Origin: Bacteriovoracaceae bacterium UBA3083
GTDB lineage: Bacteria > Bdellovibrionota > Bacteriovoracia > Bacteriovoracales > Bacteriovoracaceae
Direction: 5' to 3'
Length of the DNA stretch: 64,000 nt
Assembly: GCA_002366565.1 (NCBI GenBank)
Contig: DFBJ01000012.1
Span: 186,001 to 250,000 of the forward strand
Shown one piece after another: positions 7,081 to 16,770 of this stretch. The position numbers and the translations under genes were made by a program. Numbering within the stretch: the first letter of the stretch is position 1; the number at the start of each line of letters is the position of its first letter. Below the pieces are notes generated by a model. The model was not told where the DNA came from and did not search any database. It saw only the letters and a list, made by a program, of their open reading frames with translations.

Positions 7081-9083
7081 ACTTTCTCGTAGACTTCTAG
7101 TCCTTCATTAAAATTCAAAATTTGTTTAAAATAAATATTCTTCATTGGAGTAGCTGTAGCTTCTGTAATCTCTTTTGATTTTCCCATATAGATATAGTGG
7201 ATATAATTATATCTATTTTCAGGAGTAATGTCAGGATGAGAGCTTTCCTTGGCCTTTAGTTCTTCTAGCGCTTCAGCTAGGTAGCCCATAGTTGCTACTG
7301 CGGCCTTCTTTGGGTCTGTTAAGTCTTCTTTTTCTACATCATATTTTTCAGCAATTTTTTTAGGAATTGTTTTAATTTGTGTAGGTCCTCTAGAATTTCT
7401 TGAAGTATCTATTCCATTACCTTTTATAAGTGCAACTACCCATGGTAGAGCTTCCTTAATGTAGTACTTCTTAGATTGTCCAAATTGAGACTCATTACCT
7501 AAAATCCCAAAAGCAAGTTTTGAGAGTTCATTATATTCAGAGTCTGTGATCTTATAGAGTTTGATAATTTCCTCTTTCTTATCATCAATTTCTGACATGA
7601 AAGATACAGCGGTCTTAGTCTGGTATTCCTTCTTAGTAATTACAGACTTAATCTCATTTACATCTTTGTCTTTTTTAGAAAAATTAAATGGTAAGTAGTC
7701 GCTCTTTTTCCCTTCAACAGTAAAGTGTATCTTTCCACCTTTAATCTTAAAGTGGTGTTCTTCAGAGTTTGGAAGAATATAGAAGCTTGTTCCGGCCTTG
7801 AGGCCTTCAAATTCTACTCCTTCGTATGGTCTAACTTCACCGCGCTCATCTTGAATATAGAGCACACCATTTTTATAGCTATGAACAAAATAGGTTCCAG
7901 CTCCACCAAGTTGCTTCTTATCATCAAGAAGACCACTAAGATTAAGAGGAACTCGCTTAATTAATTTGCCAGACTTATCAAAGTACTCAAGAACTTGGTT
8001 TTCTTTATCTAGTATGACGTAATTTTCACTGTGAGTGTGTTGCTGAAAAGCTTTGATCTTTTCTTTATCAGATAAAATATTGAGACGATCTTCTAATTTA
8101 AGAATTTCTTCTCTATTAATCCAATAATCATCATGGATACGAATATCCGCAACTGTTTTGTAGTCTAATTTTGGAGGAATAATACTAAGGGGTTGCTCCC
8201 TTGAGTACTCTTTCTGTGAAGGTAGCCCTAAGAGGCTTAATTTGAATTTACCTTTTTGTGACAAGATAGAATTCTCTAACGATTCTATTTTATTTTTCTT
8301 CAACTCTCCAGTTAAATCCATTAAAGATTGAGATAAGAGTAGATTGCCCATCTCGTCTGTATAGTTACATGAACCTGCAAATATTCCGTTATCGAAACAC
8401 TCTGGACCAAGCTCAACGACTAATTCTTGGTGAAGCTTAGTCATCGTTTTATTAATATCTTTTTCTAACTCTGTAATAGCTTTTTCAATTTCACTATCTG
8501 TTAGCGATCTTTTCTCAGCATATGCGCCTGTGAAGTTTGCTAACCTAGAAGAGAGATTCGTTAGGTTTGCACTGGCACTTGTCGCTCCCATTTTTGAGGC
8601 CGCAGTGTCACTCACGTAACTCATAAACCAAGTTATAGCAGCGTCTCTTTCAGTAAGCCCAAGGTCAGAGTCAACTTCCTTAGCAAGTAGTATAAATGCA
8701 CTTACGTCATCGTTGTAAAAGCGAGTTGATCTATCCCAGTAGCTTGCTGTTCTCATTGAATCTAACACAGACTCAAGATCGTTCTCATAGCCGTAATCTT
8801 TATACAACTGATCTATTTTTTTCAACTTTGGATCATTTGGATCTATTGAATTTGAAAGCTTTTTAATCTTGTCTTCAAGTGAAGGTCTACTATCAGCAAT
8901 ACTCATTCGAGCAAGCTTCAAGGTCGTAAGTTGGAATTGCCTTCCAAGGATATTGGTTTTATCTTCAGCAATGACATCTTGATAGTACTCAATCGCCTTG
9001 TCTTCACAGATGGAATAGTCTTGTTCCTGGGCGAAAAGGTTTAAACTTAACGCCATCAGTAAAAGTAGTTTCAATATTCTCAC
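7074..9083 (-). CDS. Exported protein with lysozyme/SLT-like C-terminal domain
   Basis: The 669-residue product has a signal peptide (MRILKLLLLMALSLNLFAQ), an unrecognised helical N-terminal half, a middle beta-rich region (about 350-460, with QLGGAGTYFVHSY and LKAGTSFYILPN) and a C-terminal lysozyme-like domain. The last has Glu531 in GILGNESQFGQ and then RNSRGPTQIKTIPKKIAEKY, which matches the catalytic Glu plus S-x-G-x-x-Q layout of soluble lytic transglycosylases. The middle part faintly recalls a YkuD transpeptidase barrel but shows no SHGC motif. Peptidoglycan cleavage in the periplasm or in prey is the likely role. Confidence 0.75.
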   Translation of the reverse strand: MRILKLLLLMALSLNLFAQEQDYSICEDKAIEYYQDVIAEDKTNILGRQFQLTTLKLARMSIADSRPSLEDKIKKLSNSIDPNDPKLKKIDQLYKDYGYENDLESVLDSMRTASYWDRSTRFYNDDVSAFILLAKEVDSDLGLTERDAAITWFMSYVSDTAASKMGATSASANLTNLSSRLANFTGAYAEKRSLTDSEIEKAITELEKDINKTMTKLHQELVVELGPECFDNGIFAGSCNYTDEMGNLLLSQSLMDLTGELKKNKIESLENSILSQKGKFKLSLLGLPSQKEYSREQPLSIIPPKLDYKTVADIRIHDDYWINREEILKLEDRLNILSDKEKIKAFQQHTHSENYVILDKENQVLEYFDKSGKLIKRVPLNLSGLLDDKKQLGGAGTYFVHSYKNGVLYIQDERGEVRPYEGVEFEGLKAGTSFYILPNSEEHHFKIKGGKIHFTVEGKKSDYLPFNFSKKDKDVNEIKSVITKKEYQTKTAVSFMSEIDDKKEEIIKLYKITDSEYNELSKLAFGILGNESQFGQSKKYYIKEALPWVVALIKGNGIDTSRNSRGPTQIKTIPKKIAEKYDVEKEDLTDPKKAAVATMGYLAEALEELKAKESSHPDITPENRYNYIHYIYMGKSKEITEATATPMKNIYFKQILNFNEGLEVYEKVE

Positions 9084-9244
9084 GTATCTCTCCTAGTCTT
9101 CTTAACGGAATGCTTGAGATAAATAGTTAAGTTTAATAGTAAAAAGCTCCAAAAAACAGATACTTATCCTGAGGGAGAGAAGCTTTGCGCAATGACGTAT
9201 ATCAAAAAATTTTCTAGAGTGCCTCCTCACACACAGGAGATCTA

Positions 9245-10477
9245 ATGTTCACATTAAAACTACTAGCTACTTATTTAATTACTTTTACAACTCTAGCCGC
9301 TGTCTGGACTGCTGATAATCAGTGGAGCGAAGAATACGAGGCCAAATATTCTGAGTGGATGACAACGAGTCAAGTTCACGCTGATCTATTCGTAGATAAG
9401 AAATCACCTTACTATGGGCTAAGAGCAGACTGTGCTGATGCTGTTTATGCACTCAGAGCAATCTTCAGTTTTGAAAACTCTCTTCCTTTTGCCATTAATA
9501 ACCCTTCAGGTGGAAGAACAAGCAAATACCTTACTAATGACTCTACTGCTTTTGATAAGTATAGCGATCCACACGAGCGTGTAATTGCTTTCTTAAATAA
9601 CCTTGGTGAAAGTGTTGGAACAGAGAACCTTTCTAGAATGGATACTTACCCAATTAAACTATCTAGCATAAACCCAGGGACACTATTCACTTATAAGATT
9701 AAAGGTAGATTCAGAAGAGTTATCCGCCATGCATATACAATTAAAGATATTCAATCGACAGGGAGTTTTGATTTAATTTACTCCACTCAAGCGATCAAAA
9801 AAGAAAAGCTTCCTATGAATTACAGATTGGGAAAAGAACTTGTTAACTTACCACAAACTGTTTGGGGATTTAGAAAGTTCAAATGGCCTTCAAAATTATA
9901 TGTGGCAAACTCTTCACTTCCTGAAAGTTTTGCATATAGCGAAGAGCAATACTCTCTAGCAAAAGAGCTTGGGCAAAATAAGTTCTTCACTTATGTTAAA
10001 AACCTTTTAAAAACTGAAGATGAAACTCCAAATAAAATGATCACTAGAGTCCTAAAAAATATCTGCCAAGAAGCTACTGCAAGAATTGGTTATGTTGATC
10101 AGGGTGTTGCGTATAACAACTCTAGAAGCGGTCGTTGCATGGATTATACTGATTATGACATCTACTCTACACCTGCTAGAGATAAGGCCCTAAAAGCAGC
10201 TTACGAGGCGCTAGTATACAACTGGTCTGAAGTTGGCGAAATAGTAACAGATAACAACCTCGCTATTGTTGTTGAGAGTATTCTTAATAATACTCAACAA
10301 GATAGAGCACTGGTTCAAGACTATTGCCCAATCACTGTAGAAGGGCTTGGAACTTACGACTTAGCTCAAATATGGAATAGAATCCAAGAGGGAACTCTAT
10401 CTTCACATCCAAATGACACTCTCTCAGCTCGCTGGGGAGAGCCTGGAAAACGTACAAGATGTAAAGTTTGGTACTAA
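9245..10477 (+). CDS. Secreted protein, possible papain/NlpC-like fold
   Basis: The ATG at 9245 follows ACAGGAGATCTA. The 410-residue product begins with a signal peptide (MFTLKLLATYLITFTTLAAV). Residues 58-80 read GLRADCADAVYALRAIFSF, with Cys63 at the start of a helix, and His162 sits in a strand (VIRHAYTIKDI). A helix-start Cys followed by a strand His is the order of papain-like NlpC/P60 cysteine peptidases, so a peptidase fold is possible. Evidence stops at two residues. The C-terminal half has more cysteines (ICQEA, GRCMDY, YCPI, TRCKVWY). Confidence 0.65.
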   Translation: MFTLKLLATYLITFTTLAAVWTADNQWSEEYEAKYSEWMTTSQVHADLFVDKKSPYYGLRADCADAVYALRAIFSFENSLPFAINNPSGGRTSKYLTNDSTAFDKYSDPHERVIAFLNNLGESVGTENLSRMDTYPIKLSSINPGTLFTYKIKGRFRRVIRHAYTIKDIQSTGSFDLIYSTQAIKKEKLPMNYRLGKELVNLPQTVWGFRKFKWPSKLYVANSSLPESFAYSEEQYSLAKELGQNKFFTYVKNLLKTEDETPNKMITRVLKNICQEATARIGYVDQGVAYNNSRSGRCMDYTDYDIYSTPARDKALKAAYEALVYNWSEVGEIVTDNNLAIVVESILNNTQQDRALVQDYCPITVEGLGTYDLAQIWNRIQEGTLSSHPNDTLSARWGEPGKRTRCKVWY

Positions 10478-10510
10478 TTATAGGCACTTTCAAGATACAT
10501 TAATTTTTAT

Positions 10511-10546
10511 TTAGGGGGCCTAATCTATTGATTATATGTCCCCTAA
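10511..10546. repeat. Nested inverted repeats between two secreted-protein genes
   Basis: TTAGGGG (10511-10517) pairs with CCCCTAA (10540-10546). Inside it, TAATC pairs with GATTA around TATT. The two stems could stack into one irregular hairpin about 30 bases after the stop of the gene ending at 10477. It has no T-run, so it may protect a 3' end rather than terminate. Confidence 0.5.
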
Positions 10547-10601
10547 CCTCCTTCCCACTAAAAGACTCAAGTTTATTGCCTAAATAGGCGATAATATTAC
10601 T

Positions 10602-12542
10602 ATGAGTAAGACAATTTTAAGCATTCTATTTATATCAGTATCACTAGGGATCAATGCTCAAGAAGCACAAACAATTGATGCCCCTGAATATCAAAACTTT
10701 GAGCAGACAAATGATCAAAGTGATCAACTTGAGAAGCTTCTCAAGATACCTGAAGTCAGCGCTATCTACGATCAGTGTAGTCAACTAAAGTCAGCAGGAC
10801 AAAATATAGAGATCTCTGACTGCTTATGGAATGGCTCTTCTGATGGCACTATAGAAGGCGTAGCCAATAAAGAAGAATTAAGAGACAAGATTGCTTCTAA
10901 GCTCAACAATCTAGACGAAGATAAAATAAAAAAATATGAATCTGTAAATGTTCTTCCTCTTGCAAAAGAGACTTCAGAAGCACAAAAAAAGCTAGAGGAA
11001 TATTACTACGAAAGTATGAAGCAACAAATCTTTGGTGACTCGGAAAATGGTAAGAATGGCGATGGTACATTTCAAGTTATAGACCATTCTAAATTTAACA
11101 CAATTTATCACAACCAATTAACTAAGAACGTTCTAACTGCGATTAGTTCTTTTTGTATTGAGGCCGAGATTGTTGGATCTGGAGAAAGTGCATTCCCTCT
11201 ACTCTCTGAATCGTTAGAAGAAAGAAATAAACAACGAAAAACCAATGTGACTAATCTTTCAAAAACAGCTGTAGCCTCAGGAGATTCCGAAATCTCAGGA
11301 GCACAAATGCAGTCTAACAATTGGCAGAATTGTTTTATTAATGCTCAATACGTTTGTCACGGTGGAACTAAGTCTTGGAAAAGTCCTACTTCAGGAGATT
11401 TAGAAAAAACAACCGCTAAAGAAACCTTTGGTGTAAAAGAAACGTGTGAGAAAGATGATGATAAATGTGAACAACTTAAAGATGACTACGCCTATACAAA
11501 GACAAGAGCATGTGAATTAACAAACTACCTAAAGGTCGCAAAACAAAACTTAAAAGCAGTTGAGACAATTTCAAGTGGATATGAGCAACTTCAAAAGACT
11601 GGTGGTATTCAAGCTATTGCAACAGGTGAAAAGCCTACTGAGTCCGGCAACTTAATTAAGCAAGTAAACTTAGATAATAAAGTAGATGACATTACTTCTG
11701 TAACTTCAAATGAATTTGTTAATGAATCAGGCTTCTCTGATGGTGTTAATAGCGACATAGCTGAACTTGAAAAGTGTATTTATAAAGACCCAGAGACTAA
11801 GGAGTACACCTTTGCACCTGGTGCAGAGGAAAGCTGTAAGAAATACTTAAATACAGATAAAGAACAAGTTGAGAGCTTAAAAGCAGAGTATGCGTTAAGA
11901 CTTAGAGGACTTTCTGAAAAAGTTAAAACAATTGATGCATCAACAGAAGACACTGGTGCTGTAGAAGGATTTTTAAAAGACCAAGGTTATACGGATGAAG
12001 AGATAGGTCAAACTATTGAGGCCAGTACTGATATAAAAGTACTCAAAGAACAGATTATTGCTCGTTATGAAAATGAAAAACTAGAGCTTATAAAAAGTAT
12101 GAATGAAAAGATGGATAGTCAGTCTTCAGCAAGCAATGGTGTAATTGATATAGCGAGTGCTGGACGCGGAAGCGACAAAGAAAAACTTGAAAAAATTCAT
12201 GAAGAACTCTCTTCTAAAACAGAGCAGTACGCTCAACTTATTCATTTCAATAATGTTGTTTCTGGTTTTCTAGATGTCGACCAGGAAGGAAAAGAATCAA
12301 GAAAGAATACAGCGTCTATCCAGCGTGAGATCGCCAATAGTGCATTCAGTGAAGAAAACCTAGCAAATACTCCAGGTCTTGCTACTAAGTACGCAAATCA
12401 AACCGAAGATCTTGAAAAATCACTCGAGGCCAATAACATTAAACTTTCAGACGATGACAAAATTGACGACGAAGGTGCGACTCTAGGGGTAGATAAGATC
12501 AACAATGTTATCCTTAACTATGATGTTGACGCCAGTAGATAA
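10602..12542 (+). CDS. Large secreted coiled-coil protein, unknown function
   Basis: The 646-residue product has a signal peptide (MSKTILSILFISVSLGINAQ) and is highly charged and helical, with long Glu/Lys/Ser-rich stretches that suggest coiled coils (about 395-560). Scattered cysteines (YDQCSQ, SDCLWNG, SSFCIE, WQNCF, YVCHGG, TCEKDDDKCEQ, KCIYKD, ESCKKY) would be oxidised outside the cytoplasm. I recognise no domain. It resembles in style the secreted proteins at 32237 and 55549 (long, Cys-bearing, Ser/Asn-rich). No ribosome-binding site is obvious before the ATG. Confidence 0.7.
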   Translation: MSKTILSILFISVSLGINAQEAQTIDAPEYQNFEQTNDQSDQLEKLLKIPEVSAIYDQCSQLKSAGQNIEISDCLWNGSSDGTIEGVANKEELRDKIASKLNNLDEDKIKKYESVNVLPLAKETSEAQKKLEEYYYESMKQQIFGDSENGKNGDGTFQVIDHSKFNTIYHNQLTKNVLTAISSFCIEAEIVGSGESAFPLLSESLEERNKQRKTNVTNLSKTAVASGDSEISGAQMQSNNWQNCFINAQYVCHGGTKSWKSPTSGDLEKTTAKETFGVKETCEKDDDKCEQLKDDYAYTKTRACELTNYLKVAKQNLKAVETISSGYEQLQKTGGIQAIATGEKPTESGNLIKQVNLDNKVDDITSVTSNEFVNESGFSDGVNSDIAELEKCIYKDPETKEYTFAPGAEESCKKYLNTDKEQVESLKAEYALRLRGLSEKVKTIDASTEDTGAVEGFLKDQGYTDEEIGQTIEASTDIKVLKEQIIARYENEKLELIKSMNEKMDSQSSASNGVIDIASAGRGSDKEKLEKIHEELSSKTEQYAQLIHFNNVVSGFLDVDQEGKESRKNTASIQREIANSAFSEENLANTPGLATKYANQTEDLEKSLEANNIKLSDDDKIDDEGATLGVDKINNVILNYDVDASR

Positions 12543-12651
12543 GTTAATATAACTAACTAATCTTGTCTCATATTTGTCACTCTCGCCCACTTGGAAACTT
12601 TAACCTTTTGAAGTAAAATTTTCTATTATCCCCGTAATAAAAGGAATTATT

Positions 12652-14409
12652 ATGAATTACTACATTGATGAAAAAGATTGGCAATGGCTCTTTCGCAACG
12701 GGATTGATTGGGACAAAATTATTCCTCTGTATTATCCTACATTTCCTACAGAAGATGGTTTCAATTCAAAAAAAGAAGTCATTGATTTTTTCGAGGAAAT
12801 TTTACAAAACACTGGAGAGTGGACAGGAACATCTGTTGCTGAGCGTGCTCCTCAATTAGACAAAGAAGGTGCTGGAAAAGTTATTGAAGGTCGCACAATC
12901 CCTGGCGAAGCTCTTCAGGCGCTTTACAAAGAAGCTACAGAACTCGACTCTATTGGACTACCGTTTCCAACAGAGTTAGGCGGTCTTGGTGCTCCTTCAA
13001 CAATTACTCTCGTTCTACTTGCTCAACTTTCGAGAGCATGTCTAGCAAGTTCAACTCAAATGGCCTTCTTCACTTCTATTGGAGAAATGATTCATCGCTT
13101 TTGTGATGAAGACACTGCTCATAGACTTGTTCCAAGAATAGCTAGAGGTGAACTTTCAGGTTCGATGTGTCTGACTGAGCCAGGTTGTGGTTCTGATCTT
13201 GGTATGATCAAAACATCAGCAACACCAACTGACGATGGGAAATATTTATTAAATGGATCTAAAATTTTTATCACTAATGGTGGTGGTGGACTTGGATTTG
13301 TTCTCGCTAGAATTAAGGGTGACAAAGAAGGACTAGACGGAATATCTCTCTTTCTCTGTGAGCAAGAAATAGAAGGACAAGACAAGCTAAATTATATTGT
13401 CGCTAAAAATGAAGACAAGATGGGAATGCACGGATCATTTACGACTGAAGTTGTTTATGAGAACTCTGTAGCGACTCTTGTTGGAGACTCTGGAAAAGGC
13501 TTTAAGTATATGCTTCACCTTATGAATGAAGCTCGTATAGCTGTTGGAATGCAGGCCCTTGGAACAATAGAAGGTTCTATTGGTTATGCTATCAAATATG
13601 CACAAGAGAGAGAACAATTTGGTAAACCACTAACTGAGCTACCTCTAATGAGAAGAAACCTTGAAGACTTCACTACTGAAAGAGATGCTATTAGAGCTTT
13701 ACTTGTAGACACTGTTTCTCATTATGATATTTTTCAAAAGCTAGATTTAAAGAAACAATTATCGAATGACTTAACTAAAGAAGAAGAAGACCTTTTTAAA
13801 GAAGCTTCACTTTGGACAAGAAAGAGAACTCCTCTTGTTAAATACTATGCTTGTGAACAAGCGACATTACTTTCTCAAAGAGCAATTCAAGTTCTTGGTG
13901 GGTATGGCTTCATGGAAGAGTATCCGGTAGAGCGTTATCATAGAGATAGCTTTGGTCCTCTACTATATGAAGGAACATCTCAAATTCAAGCTCTTATGGC
14001 GCTTAAAGATATTATGAAATATGCAATGAAAGACCCTAAGAGGTTTTTCAGTAATGTCCTATTTAAGCACCCTACTAAAGAACTTCTTAACGGTTCTAAA
14101 GAGTGGGAAAAGTCATTTAGCTCATCTCATTACAAGTTTAAAAAGAATATGGTTAAGCTACTTGTTAAGTGTCTTAGACCTGAAATTGGAGAGCTTTTCA
14201 ATGTAAAATCATGGGCAAGTGATGAAAATATTTCTGAACTAATGGAACATGCTGAAACTCTTTGTCAGGCATTAAGCTATATGGAAACTGCAAGAGTTCT
14301 CTGTGAACATGCTAATAAAGACGAAGAAAGAAAAGATTTATTTTTTAGATATCAGAAATTGATTCTACCTAGACTTGAAGCAATTTATACTGATTGGTCA
14401 ATCAGATAA
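12652..14409 (+). CDS. Acyl-CoA dehydrogenase
   Basis: This 585-residue FAD enzyme catalyses the first, alpha-beta dehydrogenation step of acyl-CoA beta-oxidation. Motifs in order: an N-terminal extension typical of the longer bacterial forms (residues 1-80), CLTEPGCGSDLGMIKTSA (FAD/acyl-binding), EREQFGKPL, QVLGGYGFMEEYPVERYHRD, and LLYEGTSQIQALM, where Glu440 occupies the catalytic-base position. A further helical C-terminal domain of about 140 residues follows. Chain-length preference cannot be read. The gene has a good terminator and no fatty-acid-oxidation neighbours. Confidence 0.93.
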   Translation: MNYYIDEKDWQWLFRNGIDWDKIIPLYYPTFPTEDGFNSKKEVIDFFEEILQNTGEWTGTSVAERAPQLDKEGAGKVIEGRTIPGEALQALYKEATELDSIGLPFPTELGGLGAPSTITLVLLAQLSRACLASSTQMAFFTSIGEMIHRFCDEDTAHRLVPRIARGELSGSMCLTEPGCGSDLGMIKTSATPTDDGKYLLNGSKIFITNGGGGLGFVLARIKGDKEGLDGISLFLCEQEIEGQDKLNYIVAKNEDKMGMHGSFTTEVVYENSVATLVGDSGKGFKYMLHLMNEARIAVGMQALGTIEGSIGYAIKYAQEREQFGKPLTELPLMRRNLEDFTTERDAIRALLVDTVSHYDIFQKLDLKKQLSNDLTKEEEDLFKEASLWTRKRTPLVKYYACEQATLLSQRAIQVLGGYGFMEEYPVERYHRDSFGPLLYEGTSQIQALMALKDIMKYAMKDPKRFFSNVLFKHPTKELLNGSKEWEKSFSSSHYKFKKNMVKLLVKCLRPEIGELFNVKSWASDENISELMEHAETLCQALSYMETARVLCEHANKDEERKDLFFRYQKLILPRLEAIYTDWSIR

Positions 14410-14417
14410 ATAAATAA

Positions 14418-14445
14418 TGAAGGGAGGTTTACGCCTCCCTTTTAA
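14418..14445. terminator. Bidirectional intrinsic terminator
   Basis: AAGGGAGG, a six-base loop and CCTCCCTT, followed by TTAAT on the plus strand. It separates the convergent acyl-CoA dehydrogenase gene from the minus-strand gene at 14451-15056. Confidence 0.8.
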
Positions 14446-14450
14446 TATCC

Positions 14451-15056
14451 TTATTTACAAGAATCGATTGCTTTATCAATTGCAAATTTAGGCGAATAAG
14501 ATCTACTTAAAGTTCTATATGTAACCTCTAAACAATCCATAGAGTCACTTTGTAACAGCTTAACTTTCTCTAGAGACTTATCAATTGCAAATTTATTTGT
14601 ATAACTCTGCTTGTAGATAGAATAGATAAATTCTAATTCATCGCTCTTTCCAAAGAAGTTATGACCTTCAGTTTTATCTATAGATCTCTCTAGTGCGAAC
14701 ACTTCAGTGTAACTTTGAAGATAGATTTCATACACAAATCTAACAAGTGAAACATCGTCGATCATTTCACAAGCTGCTTTTGCTCTAGATAGTGCCATTG
14801 GCCCAGAGTATGTTCTTTCGTAAATATCAAGAGTAAAGTCTAAACATTTATGATCCATCTGGTTACTTAACTTATTTAATAATGTCTTTAATCCATTCTG
14901 TACAACACGGAGCTCCTGGTCTGAAACGTTTGTATCAAGAACCTTAAGTTGAATACGAGAAGATAATCTAGAAATATTATCAATAATCTGACCTCTTGAA
15001 TTCGCAAAACTGCTTGTAGAAATAAGTAATAATCCGGCTAAAATTAATTTACGCAT
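14451..15056 (-). CDS. Secreted protein of four tandem helical repeats
   Basis: The 201-residue product has a signal peptide (MRKLILAGLLLISTSSFANS). After about 50 residues it consists of four copies of a 26-residue motif starting near residues 72, 105, 141 and 176. The pattern is x-[FV]-x-Y-x-[IL]-Y-x-x-[ST]-Y-x-x-x-F-A-[IL]-[DE]-[KR]-[SA]; examples are IYKQSYTNKFAIDKSLE and LSRSYSPKFAIDKAID. Cysteines occur in the first and last copies. Repeat spacing of 33-36 residues suggests an alpha-solenoid, perhaps a binding scaffold. No known repeat family is recognised. Confidence 0.72.
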   Translation of the reverse strand: MRKLILAGLLLISTSSFANSRGQIIDNISRLSSRIQLKVLDTNVSDQELRVVQNGLKTLLNKLSNQMDHKCLDFTLDIYERTYSGPMALSRAKAACEMIDDVSLVRFVYEIYLQSYTEVFALERSIDKTEGHNFFGKSDELEFIYSIYKQSYTNKFAIDKSLEKVKLLQSDSMDCLEVTYRTLSRSYSPKFAIDKAIDSCK

Positions 15057-15125
15057 GAAAGTCTCCCTTGTTTATAGATTAACTATTGCAAGGAAAGTAA
15101 ACAACGTAAAGATAGTGTAAGGAGA

Positions 15126-15836
15126 TTAAAGAATTGATTTTAGTTTTTGAACTAGAGTTGAGCTTCTGTTCTCTTCGCCACATGACTCACCCACACTTAA
15201 TTCGGAAACAGTTCCCAAGTATGTAGAGTCAGAACTTGCAGTTACAATATCGTAGCTCATATATTTATAAACGACGTAACCACTTACTTCTTGTTGATCG
15301 TTTGAATTCACTTCAGCGTACTTAAGAATAAGACGATCTGTGTTAGAATCTATTTTTGAAAATTGTGTATAAACTCTATCGCTGTTTTGAGTGTAGAACT
15401 CAAGAGGATTATCTCCTGAAAAAATAAGAGGACATACCGTCGATAAAGGCCCATGAGACTCTGTTACGACTTCTTTATAATAGGTCTCAGTACTTAGGGA
15501 ATCAAAGACAATTGGGCTAGACATCAGAGTTGCTGCAATTGTTGTTTCTAATTCAAAATTTTCTGATTGGTTAGAACAGTTCTTAGTCTCTACTGAAAAG
15601 TTAGCTTTCTTCCCTATAATTGGAGCTGAATGCCAATAACTACGCTTTGAACGTAGAGCATTACAGATTCTTAGAGCTATCAACTCTGAATTAGCATCTA
15701 ATAGGTTCATTTCTGTACCAAACTCTTCTCCTACACTGGCCAAAGTTCTGCTATTTCCACTATGATTCTGACCACAGCTTGTAAGTATTAGAAGGACACA
15801 TAGAATATTGAATTTAGTTTTAGTAAAGCTAATCAT
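15126..15836 (-). CDS. Lipoprotein, unknown function
   Basis: The 236-residue product begins MISFTKTKFNILCVLLILTSC, a signal peptide with lipobox LTSC and the acylated cysteine at position 21. The mature part is polar, Ser/Thr-rich and probably beta-structured. Cysteines occur in RICNALR, TKNCSNQ, STVCPLIF and ESCGEEN. No domain is recognised. A small gap separates it from the four-repeat gene downstream on the same strand, so co-transcription is possible. Confidence 0.68.
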   Translation of the reverse strand: MISFTKTKFNILCVLLILTSCGQNHSGNSRTLASVGEEFGTEMNLLDANSELIALRICNALRSKRSYWHSAPIIGKKANFSVETKNCSNQSENFELETTIAATLMSSPIVFDSLSTETYYKEVVTESHGPLSTVCPLIFSGDNPLEFYTQNSDRVYTQFSKIDSNTDRLILKYAEVNSNDQQEVSGYVVYKYMSYDIVTASSDSTYLGTVSELSVGESCGEENRSSTLVQKLKSIL

Positions 15837-15967
15837 CTCTACTCTTATCGGACGTATCTAGTCAGAGTTTATATTTTTTATAAAAATTAAGTTACACAAA
15901 GGTTGATCTTATAAGTACTAGAAATAACGATACATTTAATGGAAAACTTGGAAAGTATTGCAAGGTT

Positions 15968-16702
15968 GTGACTGCTGATAATAGTACAACACTCTATAGC
16001 GAGTACTTTGATGAGAACTGTCACTCTACTTCTGGAGCAAATGCAGAGACTGACTTTAATTATGTTGAGGGGTGTGAAGTCATCCCTAAACTGGAGCAAG
16101 ATAGAGAAGCTACAATTTTTGAAGTTGGATATGGGCTTGGAATTGGTGCTCTAAGAACATATGAGTTAACCAAGAAAGTAGAAGGTAAAGTCCATTTTAT
16201 TAGCTGTGAACTAGATGAAGGCCTTATTCAATGGACAATTGAAAACGACTCACACCCATTATTAAAGGGGCTTACTGCGAGAAGTTCTCACGGTACTCAT
16301 TACTACGAGAACTCAATTGAAGACTTTAATTTAAAGATAATTGTAGGTGACATTAGAGAGACAATTATAAATGCAAAGAAAGACCTCTCTCTTCCTAACT
16401 TCAATGCTATCTATCAAGATGCATTCTCACCTAAGAAGAACCCAGCGCTTTGGACTACTGAGTGGTTTATGGATCTAAAGTCCTTATCTGCCACAGATTG
16501 TGTGCTTAGTACCTACTCTGCGGCCATGCCGATAAGAAAGAGTTTATTGGCCGCTGGATGGTCAGTTTTTAAGAGAGAAGGATATGGAGAAAAGCGCTCA
16601 ACTACTATTGGTAGAATAGAAAAAGAGATGAATCCTGAGTTTTTACGCAATATTGAGAATTCTCCAGAACAGACTCTCAATGATAAGTTACTGAAAAAAT
16701 AA
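15968..16702 (+). CDS. mnmD: MnmC methyltransferase-domain protein (MnmD-like)
   Basis: The 244-residue product matches the stand-alone methyltransferase domain of MnmC, which methylates 5-aminomethyl-uridine at the tRNA wobble position using S-adenosylmethionine. Seen: LYSEYFDENCHSTSGANAET near the start (substrate side), FEVGYGLGIGALRTYE (SAM loop), and IYQDAFSPKKNPALWTTEWF with the catalytic Asp of the DAFxPxxNPxxW signature. The oxidoreductase half of E. coli MnmC is absent. GTG at 15968 is the only reasonable in-frame start, but the ribosome-binding site is poor and the frame is open for 28 codons upstream, so the start is uncertain. Confidence 0.8.
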   Translation: MTADNSTTLYSEYFDENCHSTSGANAETDFNYVEGCEVIPKLEQDREATIFEVGYGLGIGALRTYELTKKVEGKVHFISCELDEGLIQWTIENDSHPLLKGLTARSSHGTHYYENSIEDFNLKIIVGDIRETIINAKKDLSLPNFNAIYQDAFSPKKNPALWTTEWFMDLKSLSATDCVLSTYSAAMPIRKSLLAAGWSVFKREGYGEKRSTTIGRIEKEMNPEFLRNIENSPEQTLNDKLLKK

Positions 16703-16770
16703 CACTTTATTCTAGAATTATTTATGATTCACTTGTAAAATAGTACTAATGTACCTAACTAGGAGATAAA

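Noticed and set aside
14451..15056. CRISPR-like periodicity in the four-repeat gene
   Set aside because: The repetition is at protein level only; the DNA copies diverge and there are no spacers.
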